64,000 nucleotides of DNA, from positions 1,302,001-1,366,000 of the forward strand of contig NZ_OESS01000001.1 of assembly GCF_900240285.1 (NCBI RefSeq), given 5' to 3'. The translations under genes and the position numbers were made by a program. Source of the DNA: Halobacillus sp. Marseille-P3879. GTDB lineage: Bacteria > Bacillota > Bacilli > Bacillales > Halobacillaceae. Below, one piece after another: positions 15,974 to 24,475 of this stretch (position 1 is the first letter of the stretch; each line of letters starts with the position of its first letter). The notes beneath the pieces were generated by a model, which did not search any database, was not told the origin of the DNA, and saw only the letters and a list, made by a program, of their open reading frames with translations.

Positions 15974-18019
15974 ATGAAAAAAAGATTAAAACCTAGTGTA
16001 GCTGATATTAAACTGCATAAGAACCAACAAATGTCTCTTTACATCCCTATATCTAAAGAAGATGATCGTATAAACAGATTGATCCTTATTAACAGACAAT
16101 CTTCTGAAGAGATTAATCTTCCTCTGACAGAAAAAGACGTCAATGAAAATTTGAGGCTTCTTTATGCAAGACTGGATTACGGGAAATGGAAAACCAAGCT
16201 GTTAAATGGCGAGATATGGGATCTGTACCTCCAAAATGGAGAGGGGAACCACAGGCTTCGAACGACCAAGAATGCAATTGAGTTAATGAGGATTAAAGAA
16301 GAAGAAAGCGGTAAAACATTCCATCCTTATATTACTAAAAAGGGGAATGTCTCTTTTAGGTTCAGTGAGATTGATTTTTTTGCCGGTATTACAAATGTTC
16401 AATTATCCGATCAGGGTAAGCTGAGAGTCGAAGGTTTATTAGAAGAAGTAAATCTTAGAAATGTCAGTGACGCCAACCTTCTTTTAAAAGATGCACTGAA
16501 TGTAGAGTCAAGGCATCCTTTACAAATTGAGGAACAGCCATCTGAAGGTTTTCACTTTTTCACCACTGAGGTGGACTTACCCGAAACTGTAACAGAAGAA
16601 TTGCCGAATTATCTGATCAGTTCTATAGAGCTTGAGACGGACGACGGAAACCAGACAATGTGGAGAGAAAGTCCACGGTTAAAATATTATAGTAAAGATT
16701 CACTAGAAGAAATATTTGTAACTTCCTTCGAGGATATAAATGTTAAGTTTAAAATATCGACTAGTAAAATCGCCAATTATTTAACCATTCACATGTTAGA
16801 AGATAACATCGTGAAAGAATTTACAAATAAATTAGAAAAAGAAATTGTCAAAGCAAGAAGAGGGAAAAGAGCACTTAAGTTTTATAAAAAAGTGTTCCAA
16901 CTTGTAAGCTATTTACCGAGCAAGCACAATTTAGTAGTATTTGAAAGCTTTCACGGTAAGCAATACAGCGACAGCCCAAGGGCGCTATATGAATACATGA
17001 AAGAAAACACTCCATCCTACACCCTTATCTGGAGTGCAGACCGCAGGCATTATGAGGAATTCGTTGAAAGAGGACTTCCGGTAGTGAGACGTTTTTCTCT
17101 TAAATGGCTGCTTGTAATGACGCGTGCAAAATACTGGGTTACAAACACAAGACTGCCTAATTGGCTGCCTAAGCCTAAAGATACAGAATATGTCCAGACC
17201 TGGCATGGGACTCCGTTAAAGCGTCTGGCAGCTGACATGGATGAAGTGCATATGCCTGGGACTAATACTTTAAAGTATAAGAGTAACTTTATTAAGGAAG
17301 CTAATAAATGGGATTATTTAGTGGCTCCTAACCAGTATTCGAGTGAGATATTTAAGAGTGCATTTTTATTTGGGAAAAACATGATTGAATCAGGCTACCC
17401 GCGAAACGATTATCTCATTCAGGAAAATAATCAGGAAACCATTGATCAAATAAAAGAAAAGCTTGAACTTCCTTTAGATAAAAAAGTCGTTCTGTATGCA
17501 CCTACCTGGAGAGATAATCAATTTTATCAAAGAGGGAAGTATAAGTTTGATTTAAGTCTTGACTTGCAAAAAATGAGAGATGAGCTTGGTGACGAGTATG
17601 TCGTTGTCCTTCGTATGCACTATCTGATTGCTGAAAACTTTGATTTAGGACCGTTTGAAGGGTTTGCTTTTGATTACTCTAAACATGAAGACATACGCGA
17701 TTTATATTTGATCTCAGATCTTTTAATCACTGATTACTCGTCCGTTTTCTTTGACTATGCAAACTTAAGAAGACCAATTATTTTTTACGTTTATGATATT
17801 GACGAATACCGTGACAGTTTACGTGGGTTTTATCTTGACCTGGAAAAAGAAGCACCTGGACCGCTTGCAAAAACGACTGAAGAAGTCATCGATTCAATTA
17901 AGGAATTTGAACGCAGCGGCTTTGAGTTGAGCGGGTCTTTTGAACAATTTTATGAGCGGTTCTGTGCTTGGGAAACAGGGGAATCGTCTAAGAGGGTAGT
18001 CGAAACCGTATTTAAATAA
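15974..18019 (+). CDS. tagF: CDP-glycerol:poly(glycerophosphate) glycerophosphotransferase, TagF-like
   Basis: The 681-residue protein has an N-terminal ~290-residue region with one W-D-L-Y-L module like those in the upstream gene, then the polymerase domain: LVVFESFHGKQYSDSPRALY, VQTWHGTPLKRLAADM with the first catalytic His, YAPTWRDNQF, LRMHYLIAENF and LLITDYSSVFFDYANL. These fit TagF or the related ribitol-phosphate polymerases. It should extend the main teichoic acid chain from CDP-activated polyol on the cytoplasmic face. AAGGGGT precedes the ATG, and the gap to the upstream gene is 30 bases. Glycerol and not ribitol is inferred from tagD in the window and no ribitol genes. Confidence 0.82.
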   Translation: MKKRLKPSVADIKLHKNQQMSLYIPISKEDDRINRLILINRQSSEEINLPLTEKDVNENLRLLYARLDYGKWKTKLLNGEIWDLYLQNGEGNHRLRTTKNAIELMRIKEEESGKTFHPYITKKGNVSFRFSEIDFFAGITNVQLSDQGKLRVEGLLEEVNLRNVSDANLLLKDALNVESRHPLQIEEQPSEGFHFFTTEVDLPETVTEELPNYLISSIELETDDGNQTMWRESPRLKYYSKDSLEEIFVTSFEDINVKFKISTSKIANYLTIHMLEDNIVKEFTNKLEKEIVKARRGKRALKFYKKVFQLVSYLPSKHNLVVFESFHGKQYSDSPRALYEYMKENTPSYTLIWSADRRHYEEFVERGLPVVRRFSLKWLLVMTRAKYWVTNTRLPNWLPKPKDTEYVQTWHGTPLKRLAADMDEVHMPGTNTLKYKSNFIKEANKWDYLVAPNQYSSEIFKSAFLFGKNMIESGYPRNDYLIQENNQETIDQIKEKLELPLDKKVVLYAPTWRDNQFYQRGKYKFDLSLDLQKMRDELGDEYVVVLRMHYLIAENFDLGPFEGFAFDYSKHEDIRDLYLISDLLITDYSSVFFDYANLRRPIIFYVYDIDEYRDSLRGFYLDLEKEAPGPLAKTTEEVIDSIKEFERSGFELSGSFEQFYERFCAWETGESSKRVVETVFK

Positions 18020-18026
18020 TCACTTG

Positions 18027-18055
18027 TTGTTTTTCTTTGTAAACCTTAGTATAAT
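18027..18055 (+). promoter_or_regulatory. sigma-A promoter of tagGH
   Basis: TTGTTT, a 17-base spacer and TATAAT form a good sigma-A promoter 45 bases before tagG, just after the stop of the polymerase gene. Confidence 0.65.
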
Positions 18056-18099
18056 TTGACGGGTGTTACGATCTTTGAAGGATTAAGGAAGGTACCATT

Positions 18100-18915
18100 A
18101 TGAAGTCTGCATTAACAGTAATAAAAGAACAAGTGAACTATTTTTACCTTGTCAGACGCTTATCTTTATATGAAATAAAAAGCTCGAACATGAACAATTA
18201 TTTAGGCATGCTTTGGGAATTACTAAACCCAGCGATCCAAATTTCGATTTACTGGTTTGTGTTTGGATTTGGGATCCGAAATCGTGTCGGCGAAGGCGGC
18301 ATCGATTTCTTCCCGTGGATGCTCTCGGGTATCGTCGTTTGGTTTATGATCAACCAGGGGCTCCTGGAAGCTTCGAAATCCATCTTTAAAAAAATTAAAA
18401 TGCTTTCAAAAATGAATTTTCCAATGAGTGTAATTCCGAGTTACGTGATTTTCTCGAAGTTTTACTCTCATCTCATGTTATTAGCCTTAGTGATTATTAT
18501 TTTGAACATTCTTGGGTTTCCGGTTAGTATTTATTACATCCAGATTCCTCTTTATATGTTTGGAGTATTAGCACTGTTGTATGCTATCTCTTTAATCACC
18601 TCAACGCTGGCTACCATTGTGCGGGATGTCCAAATGTTTCTGCAGTCAACGTTAAGAATGCTGCTGTATCTCTCTCCGATTTTGTGGGATGTCAGTCAAT
18701 TCGGTGAAGATTTAAACTGGTTAAAAATTCTTATGAAAATTAACCCTTTTTACTATGTAGTGGAATCCTACCGAACTTCTTTATTAGGACAAGGATGGTA
18801 TTTTATTGAAGAATGGCAATACACGATTTACTTTGTAGGTGTGATTGCTGTGCTGTTTATTATTGGAGCGGCTCTTCACGTTAAGTTCAGAAGACATTTC
18901 ATAGATTTTCTATAA
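18100..18915 (+). CDS. tagG: teichoic acid ABC transporter permease TagG
   Basis: The 271-residue protein has six predicted membrane segments and the ABC-2 export permease pattern: YLGMLWELLNPAIQISIYWFVFG near the start and YLSPILWDVSQF with LKINPFYYVVESYR in the second half. B. subtilis TagG has 275 residues. With TagH it moves undecaprenyl-linked teichoic acid to the outer face. AAGGAAGG precedes the ATG. It is followed by tagH after 16 bases and has its own promoter. Confidence 0.92.
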   Translation: MKSALTVIKEQVNYFYLVRRLSLYEIKSSNMNNYLGMLWELLNPAIQISIYWFVFGFGIRNRVGEGGIDFFPWMLSGIVVWFMINQGLLEASKSIFKKIKMLSKMNFPMSVIPSYVIFSKFYSHLMLLALVIIILNILGFPVSIYYIQIPLYMFGVLALLYAISLITSTLATIVRDVQMFLQSTLRMLLYLSPILWDVSQFGEDLNWLKILMKINPFYYVVESYRTSLLGQGWYFIEEWQYTIYFVGVIAVLFIIGAALHVKFRRHFIDFL

Positions 18916-18931
18916 AAACGGATGTGATTCT

Positions 18932-19741
18932 ATGGCGAAATCCGTCATTGTACGCGATGTTTCAAAAAAATATAAATTATTCTCTAATCCTCGTGAACGA
19001 CTGCTGGACCTTGTGGTTCCTGGCAAATCGTATGGAGAAGATTTCTATGCCCTTCAAAACATAAGTTTTGATGTAGATGAAGGTGATATCGTTGGTTTTA
19101 TCGGTGTCAACGGTTCCGGTAAATCCACCTTGTCGAATATTATTGCCGGGGTGGTGCCAGAAACGACGGGATCTGTCGAAGTCAAAGGTCAGGCCGCGTT
19201 AATTGCCGTAAACTCCGGACTTGACGGAAAACTTACCGGCCGGCAGAATATCGAGTTAAAATTGCTGATGCTCGGCTTTAGTCAAAAAGAAATTAATGAG
19301 TTAGAAGAAGGCATTATCGAATTTGCAGAATTGGAGAAATTTATCGATCAACCGGTTAAATCTTACTCCAGCGGTATGAAATCACGCTTAGGATTTGCGA
19401 TCTCCGTAAATGTCGACCCGGATATTTTGTTAATTGATGAAGCCCTTTCTGTAGGAGATAAGGCCTTTGCTGAGAAAAGCTTAAGCAAAATGTATGAGTT
19501 TAAAGAAAGCGGAAAGACGATGTTCTTTGTCAGTCACTCCATTGGTCAAATGAGAAAGTTTTGCGAGAAAGTGGTTTGGCTGGAATTTGGACAAGTAAAA
19601 GAGTATGGACCCTCCTCAGAAGTGTTAGACCATTATGAAGAGTTCCTGAAAGAATTTAAAAAGATGTCTAAAAATGAAAAAAAGCAATATCAGGAAAAAG
19701 TGATGCAGGAGAGAAGCGGCAGGCAAGCCGCTGTTCAATAA
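18932..19741 (+). CDS. tagH: teichoic acid ABC transporter ATP-binding protein TagH
   Basis: The 269-residue ATPase shows Walker A GVNGSGKSTL, signature SYSSGMKSRLGF, Walker B ILLIDEALSVGD and switch His in FVSHSIGQM. The sequence matches the polysaccharide/teichoic acid exporter ATPases. It is short like S. aureus TarH (about 264) and lacks the long C-terminal extension of B. subtilis TagH (about 527). It partners TagG. The C-terminal ~35 residues are charged and probably helical. Confidence 0.92.
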   Translation: MAKSVIVRDVSKKYKLFSNPRERLLDLVVPGKSYGEDFYALQNISFDVDEGDIVGFIGVNGSGKSTLSNIIAGVVPETTGSVEVKGQAALIAVNSGLDGKLTGRQNIELKLLMLGFSQKEINELEEGIIEFAELEKFIDQPVKSYSSGMKSRLGFAISVNVDPDILLIDEALSVGDKAFAEKSLSKMYEFKESGKTMFFVSHSIGQMRKFCEKVVWLEFGQVKEYGPSSEVLDHYEEFLKEFKKMSKNEKKQYQEKVMQERSGRQAAVQ

Positions 19742-19742
19742 A

Positions 19743-19811
19743 GAAGAGCATTTACTTTTAATAGTGAATGCTCTTCAGGCTGTCGAGACTTTCTCGACAG
19801 CCTGAATTTTT
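19743..19811 (+). terminator. double hairpin terminator of tagGH
   Basis: The first hairpin is GAAGAGCATTTACT / AGTGAATGCTCTTC (one G-U pair). It is followed at once by a second, CAGGCTGTCGAGA / TCTCGACAGCCTG, and then AATTTTT. The first is nearly repeated at 20186-20220. Confidence 0.8.
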
Positions 19812-20020
19812 CTGATCTCTTTTATTTTACACCGCGTTCATTTGTTATCCTATAGATAAGAATCGGTTTAGGCGGTGATCTTTTGTTTCAGTCAAAAGAG
19901 ACTGATGTTCATCGGTTATTTTTATGGTATAAGTTCCGAACGTGAGTTAGAATGAAGAGCCAGACCAATGTGGCATAGCAAGGGTTAGCTAGGTGAAGGG
20001 GAGTCTTTTTCGGTTACGTG
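19812..20020. other. intergenic stretch with a possible gene remnant
   Basis: No full ORF is supportable. After GGCGGTGATC a TTG opens a 20-codon frame (reading LFQSKETDVHRLFLWYKFRT) that stops at once. It may be the remains of a gene cut by the repeat at 20021. A GGAGTCT / AGACTCC pair spans the junction. Confidence 0.3.
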
Positions 20021-20142
20021 CTGGCGAATACTGCGAGACTCCTACGGAAAAACGGGCGATCCGAGACCCCGCAGTGTGGGTTTCACGAGGAGGATCGGGC
20101 GTTCGTCCGTGGAAAGCGAGTGGTATGTGCCCGCCCGTGCAC
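20021..20142 (+). repeat. Bacillaceae-type intergenic repeat
   Basis: CTGGCGAATACTGCGAGACT, GACCCCGCAG, ACGAGGAGG and GTGGAAAGCGAG follow the layout I recall for an abundant intergenic repeat of Bacillaceae genomes. It is more GC-rich than its flanks. Its protein-like frames (62-77 residues) are not believable genes. Confidence 0.5.
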
Positions 20143-20185
20143 ACAAAAAAAGCTTGCAGAAAAACACGGGGTTTCTCTACAAGCT

Positions 20186-20226
20186 GAAGAGCATTTACTC
20201 TTTAAGAGTAAATGCTCTTCTTTTTT
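20186..20226 (+). terminator. strong terminator hairpin, second copy
   Basis: GAAGAGCATTTACTC and GAGTAAATGCTCTTC form a perfect 15-pair stem with a TTTAA loop and six T. It closes the intergenic region on the plus strand. On the minus strand its sequence encodes the last residues of the glycosyltransferase whose stop lies at 20202-20204. Confidence 0.8.
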
Positions 20227-21383
20227 ATGGCTTTGCTGTATAATTCGGTGAACCTTTGGGATGCCGTATAATGGGAGAATTGATTGACCACCTTATATTT
20301 GGCTTGTTCAGCAAGGGCTTCAGCGTTTTCAGGGTTATCTATGAGGTAACGAATATGTGCTGCTAATTCGTTTTCATCTCTGTCTTTAAATAGTAAACCA
20401 TCTTTATTATGGGCTATTAACTCTTTTAGCCCGCCTACTCCTCCGGCAATAACTGGTGTACCTGAGCCCATAGCTTCAATAGCTGAGATAGAGGTAGCTT
20501 CTTCGACACCGTGGGAATGAACACTAGGAATTAAGACAATTTGGGAGGTTTGATAGAGAGCGACCATGTCCTGGTGTGGTACAGAGCCAAGAAAATAAAC
20601 ATGGTTTTGAAGCTCAAATTCCTCAGTTGTATTCTTTAATTCCGTATATTGTTCACCGGTTCCTGCATAAACGAGGATGGTTTCCGGATAGTCTTTTATC
20701 ATATTTTTTAATGCCAGCAGCGGATAAATGACCCCGTTCTTTTCTGTTAACCTTCTAGGAACGAATAACATTTGTGCATTTTCAGGTAACTGATACCGTT
20801 TTCGTGTCTTGCCGGCAGGTGCCACTTGGTTGAATTGTTCAGTATCTATAAAATTCCTGATAATATGAGCTTCAGCCCTGGAAGATTCCTTCACGTAATC
20901 ACAAATCCGTTGGTCTACAGTTACGTTCATCTCTGCACCGGTATAAGCTTTCTTTTCAAGGGCTTTAATTTTGGCGGCCTCATTTGTCTTGGGATCAATC
21001 GCTCCTCTGCTGATTGCTTCATACGTATAGTATCCGTGTATCGTTGCGACAACTGGTAATGGACTGTCTAACGAGGCGTGTGTGGCGAAAATATCTTGAG
21101 AATTTATAACGTCAAAGTTATGATGATTTTCTAGAATAAGCTTTGATAATAACTGCTTTCGCTGAAAGTCATTAAACAGCTGACCTTTACCGTGTTTCAC
21201 TTTATTTAATAGGAACCCGGGCCCTTGAGCATATACTTTTCTTTTCCAATTTGGGAGCTCAGAGAAGGAGAGAACTTTTACGGAATGCCCACTTTGTTCC
21301 AATCCTTTCTTCAAAGTATAAATATGAGTGGAAAGCCCGCCTTCGTGGGGATAATCAAAAATGGTCGTTATTAAAATTCTCAT
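20202..21383 (-). CDS. GT4-family glycosyltransferase
   Basis: The protein has about 393 residues from ATG 21383 and starts MRILITTIFDYPHEGGLSTH, a typical GT-B N-terminus with the glycine-rich acceptor loop. The C-terminal half has FVPRRLTEKNG, LVYAGTGEQY and a family-typical E-x7-E region (VEEATSISAIEAMGSGTPVI). It should add a sugar to a lipid-linked glycan in the cytoplasm. Its ATG overlaps the flippase stop (ATGA), so translation is coupled. An in-frame upstream ATG (21416) lacks a ribosome binding site, whereas GAGGTG precedes the chosen start. Sugar specificity is unknown. Confidence 0.85.
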   Translation of the reverse strand: MRILITTIFDYPHEGGLSTHIYTLKKGLEQSGHSVKVLSFSELPNWKRKVYAQGPGFLLNKVKHGKGQLFNDFQRKQLLSKLILENHHNFDVINSQDIFATHASLDSPLPVVATIHGYYTYEAISRGAIDPKTNEAAKIKALEKKAYTGAEMNVTVDQRICDYVKESSRAEAHIIRNFIDTEQFNQVAPAGKTRKRYQLPENAQMLFVPRRLTEKNGVIYPLLALKNMIKDYPETILVYAGTGEQYTELKNTTEEFELQNHVYFLGSVPHQDMVALYQTSQIVLIPSVHSHGVEEATSISAIEAMGSGTPVIAGGVGGLKELIAHNKDGLLFKDRDENELAAHIRYLIDNPENAEALAEQAKYKVVNQFSHYTASQRFTELYSKAIKKKSIYS

Positions 21384-22891
21384 GTTGAGGCACCTCGATT
21401 CAAAATGTAGTTCCATTCTCTTTTGAATGATTCAACGTTAAATACCCATAACATAATTCCGAATAATGGGAAAGTGATGGTGGTTACCACCATTAATTCC
21501 ATCCACTTGTTTAGCGGAGAACAAAACTCCGCAATTCCCCAGGCTAACGGAAGGATGATTAAGAAAATAATAAGACACTTCACCCAGTCTTTTTTAAAAG
21601 GAGATGTGCTGTTACCAGTTTTCTTTATAAGATGTAAATATAAATATAGGGACTGAACTATCATAGAAGCACCGGTAGCAGCTGCGATGCCGCCCACACC
21701 AAAGAACGGTGCCAATGTAAGACTTAAAGCGATATTTATTATAACGCCTGCTACACAGGATTTTAACGCCGTATGATTTGAATGACATGCATAGATGCTG
21801 TTCATTAAATATTCACGCAGGGCGAAGAAAGGAAGAGCCGCTGAATAGAAAAGAAAAGCTGTTGATGTTAAAGCGGCAGCCCGTTCATCAAAGGCTCCTC
21901 TTTCAAAAGCGATAGAAACAAGGTGTCCGGCTTCTACGATCATAATACTCATGAGGGGAATGGAAAATAAAATGATGATAGTTATCCCTCTGTGCACCAA
22001 TTGTATAAAGGAGTTAAAATGCTCGACCGCTTGTCTCGCTAATTGCGGGTAGAGTATGGTTGAAATCGGCATTAACAGAATACTCAATGGCAGCCAGAGT
22101 AACCGGTTTCCATAATTTAAAGCTGATACACTGCCGTCTGATAAGAAGGAAGCTATAACACGATCGACAACACTGTTCAATTGAACGACTAAAGCTGCAA
22201 GTATTATTGGCCAGAAGGGTAGAATTAAGTTCTTAAGAGCAGACCATTCTTTCCATGGCCAGATCCATTTAAAGTCTTTCAAAGGAAGAAATGGCCATTG
22301 AACAATGATTTGCAAAACACTTCCAATAAATACTCCAACAGCTAACCCGTAAATTCCTAACCATTGGTATAAGAGAAACATAGTAGCAATGATACCTGTA
22401 TTATTAACAATCGGTGCCCATGCCGGAGGACCGAACTTGCCTTCAGCATGTAAAATCCCCTGGGTAAAAGATTGTGCAGTCATAAATAGTAACGAGGGCA
22501 TCATTATTAAAGTAAGCCCCGCTGCTAAATCAGATTGTTCTGCATTAAATCCGGGGGCAAACAAATAAACTAGCGGTTGCACAGCAATCATACCTATTAA
22601 AGTGATAGCTAATGAAACAAGCAGAAACAGAGCAGCCAATTTATTTAACAATGCCCTGGCTTCCATTTGGGAGCTTTTTTGTTTCTGAACGTACAAAGGA
22701 ATAATACCGGCCTGTATACCTGTTCCAAGGGCAGTGAATAAAATAGTAGGAATTAAATAAGCAACAAAGAAAACATCTGCTGTTTCACTTGCCCCGAATA
22801 GAGAAGCAATAAGGGCTTCTCTGAAAAAGCCTAAAAACTTACCTAATCCCGAAAGGACCGTAATCATCCCGAATACTTTAATCCATTTCAT
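21380..22891 (-). CDS. MurJ/MviN-type lipid flippase
   Basis: The 503-residue polytopic protein (about 14 hydrophobic segments) begins with FGMITVLSGLGKFLGFFREA and LIASLFGASETADVFFVAY, the MurJ family N-terminus with its conserved Arg. Family members flip lipid II or lipid-linked oligosaccharides. Location between a Wzy-like gene and a glycosyltransferase suggests it exports a lipid-linked repeat unit in this cassette, but a role in peptidoglycan cannot be excluded. It overlaps both neighbours. Confidence 0.8.
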   Translation of the reverse strand: MKWIKVFGMITVLSGLGKFLGFFREALIASLFGASETADVFFVAYLIPTILFTALGTGIQAGIIPLYVQKQKSSQMEARALLNKLAALFLLVSLAITLIGMIAVQPLVYLFAPGFNAEQSDLAAGLTLIMMPSLLFMTAQSFTQGILHAEGKFGPPAWAPIVNNTGIIATMFLLYQWLGIYGLAVGVFIGSVLQIIVQWPFLPLKDFKWIWPWKEWSALKNLILPFWPIILAALVVQLNSVVDRVIASFLSDGSVSALNYGNRLLWLPLSILLMPISTILYPQLARQAVEHFNSFIQLVHRGITIIILFSIPLMSIMIVEAGHLVSIAFERGAFDERAAALTSTAFLFYSAALPFFALREYLMNSIYACHSNHTALKSCVAGVIINIALSLTLAPFFGVGGIAAATGASMIVQSLYLYLHLIKKTGNSTSPFKKDWVKCLIIFLIILPLAWGIAEFCSPLNKWMELMVVTTITFPLFGIMLWVFNVESFKREWNYILNRGAST

Positions 22892-24344
22892 AACGATTCT
22901 CCATGCTTAGATTGTTATTTAATACGTAACCCATTAGGAAATAGAAGTAAAGAGTAAAAGTTTTATCTTCGAGAATATTATAAAAAAGCCCGGCTGTAAG
23001 TAGGACTGCAATAGCACTTAAGCTTATACTGCGCCATTGGTTATTTCCTATACTCCATGCTTTCTTTATTAATAGAAACATCAGGATCGCAGCCAGGATA
23101 ACGCCGCAGAGTCCAGTGCTTACTAATAGAGAAATGTATTGGTTATCTGCATAAAGGTTTTCAGGAATTCCATATTTCTCGTAAATAGGTGATTTATAAG
23201 TTTGAGATGCCGCATCCCCATAAGTAGAAAATCCGGTGCCAAACAGTGGATGATCCGTGAAGATTTCAACTCCCTTTAAAACCACGTAAATACGACCCCA
23301 TTCTGCACTCGCCTGAACTGTTTCACTTGAAAACATTTCTTTAAATCTTTCAATTAGCACATTGTTCTCTTTTATAATAGGGGAAGGTTCTTTTTTGCTT
23401 ACTTCGTCGGGCGTATGTTCTTCTGATGCTTGGGAAAAATAACCCGATTCGTTAATCGCTTCGGAAGCATTTACAATTGGATAATAGATAACTGTAAAAC
23501 TTAGAACGACATAAAGCAGCAGGGGCACAACTTGTCTCCATGCCCTTTTCAAAATGATAAACAAGATCACACCTGTGGCAAATGCAAGCATGGCTCCTCT
23601 GGAATACGTAAGTAAAGCTGTTCCCGCAATTAAAGTCCGAATAATTATTAGATGCCAGTTTTTCAGGGTAGTGCTCCTTAATAAGAAGGTGCTGAAAAAT
23701 ATTATGAGAAGATAGGTTGCAAGAACGTTAGGGTTGGCAATTAATCCATAAATCCGCATTTCATTGGCCGCAGAAAGGTTCCATTCTTTCCATGAAGCTG
23801 GAAGCAGCCATTGACGAAGGCTTAATTTTTCTATCCACCCATGGACACAAACAACTAATGCAGTACCAATAGATATAAGGATCAATCTGTTGAGATCGAC
23901 CTTCGACCAAATTACTTCTTTTCCAATAATTAAAAGAAAGAATGTGATCAGCAGGGAACGAATTTGAAAGATACCTGCAGCGAAAGAAACACCGTTGTAA
24001 AGACCGGAAAACAGCCCAATAGCTAATAAAGCAGACACTAAAGTCAACCAGCGGTATTCTGTAATCCAATATTTCAGTGATGAAGACTTTTTTACCAGGA
24101 CTACACATAAGGAGGTTAATATAATAAAATCAGCTAAATAGGCAAGTCCGCCATTAACTTCAACCATAAATGGACGAACTGGAAATACGACGAAGAGCAG
24201 CATGATTCCATTTTTGAGATAAAACAAATTTGTCCCCACAATAATAGCTGATATTATATAACCTAAAAATTCAGATGGGAAGGTAAGCCCTATAGCAATT
24301 AGGACAATATGTAAGGAAAATAGCCAGTATTTAAATTCATTCAT
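22878..24344 (-). CDS. O-antigen ligase/polymerase (Wzy-like) membrane protein
   Basis: The protein has about 488 residues and about 12 membrane segments. A large extracytoplasmic loop lies in the last third, around residues 305-375. After it comes DHPLFGTGFSTYGDAA, the motif typical of Wzy_C/O-antigen ligase proteins, with GAMLAFATGVILF earlier. It should polymerise or transfer lipid-linked oligosaccharide outside the membrane. The start ATG 24344 follows CAGGAGTG. The gene overlaps the flippase by 14 bases. It heads a three-gene minus-strand operon. Confidence 0.8.
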   Translation of the reverse strand: MNEFKYWLFSLHIVLIAIGLTFPSEFLGYIISAIIVGTNLFYLKNGIMLLFVVFPVRPFMVEVNGGLAYLADFIILTSLCVVLVKKSSSLKYWITEYRWLTLVSALLAIGLFSGLYNGVSFAAGIFQIRSLLITFFLLIIGKEVIWSKVDLNRLILISIGTALVVCVHGWIEKLSLRQWLLPASWKEWNLSAANEMRIYGLIANPNVLATYLLIIFFSTFLLRSTTLKNWHLIIIRTLIAGTALLTYSRGAMLAFATGVILFIILKRAWRQVVPLLLYVVLSFTVIYYPIVNASEAINESGYFSQASEEHTPDEVSKKEPSPIIKENNVLIERFKEMFSSETVQASAEWGRIYVVLKGVEIFTDHPLFGTGFSTYGDAASQTYKSPIYEKYGIPENLYADNQYISLLVSTGLCGVILAAILMFLLIKKAWSIGNNQWRSISLSAIAVLLTAGLFYNILEDKTFTLYFYFLMGYVLNNNLSMENRYEMD

Positions 24345-24416
24345 TTGAACACTCCTGAAAAAGTGGTGCCTTCCTTCTATCATAAGCCTGCAATGGCTGT
24401 AAATCTATCCGTGTCA

Positions 24417-24454
24417 TGTAAGAACTTTGTAAATATCATTTTAAACTTTGTTAA
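24417..24454 (+). promoter_or_regulatory. WalR-like direct repeats before tagA
   Basis: TGTAAG-N5-TGTAAA (24417-24433) matches the WalR consensus TGTWAH-N5-TGTWAH at 11 of 12 positions. Further half-sites are TGTAAA at 24398 and TGTTAA at 24449. In B. subtilis WalR controls tagA. No sure -10 is called. Confidence 0.45.
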
Positions 24455-24475
24455 ATAATAGGAAGGTGTCTTGTG

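Noticed and set aside
19993-20251. Two overlapping ORFs of 64 and 77 codons on the plus strand
   Set aside because: They lie in the intergenic repeat and terminator, have no ribosome binding sites and read through hairpin sequence.
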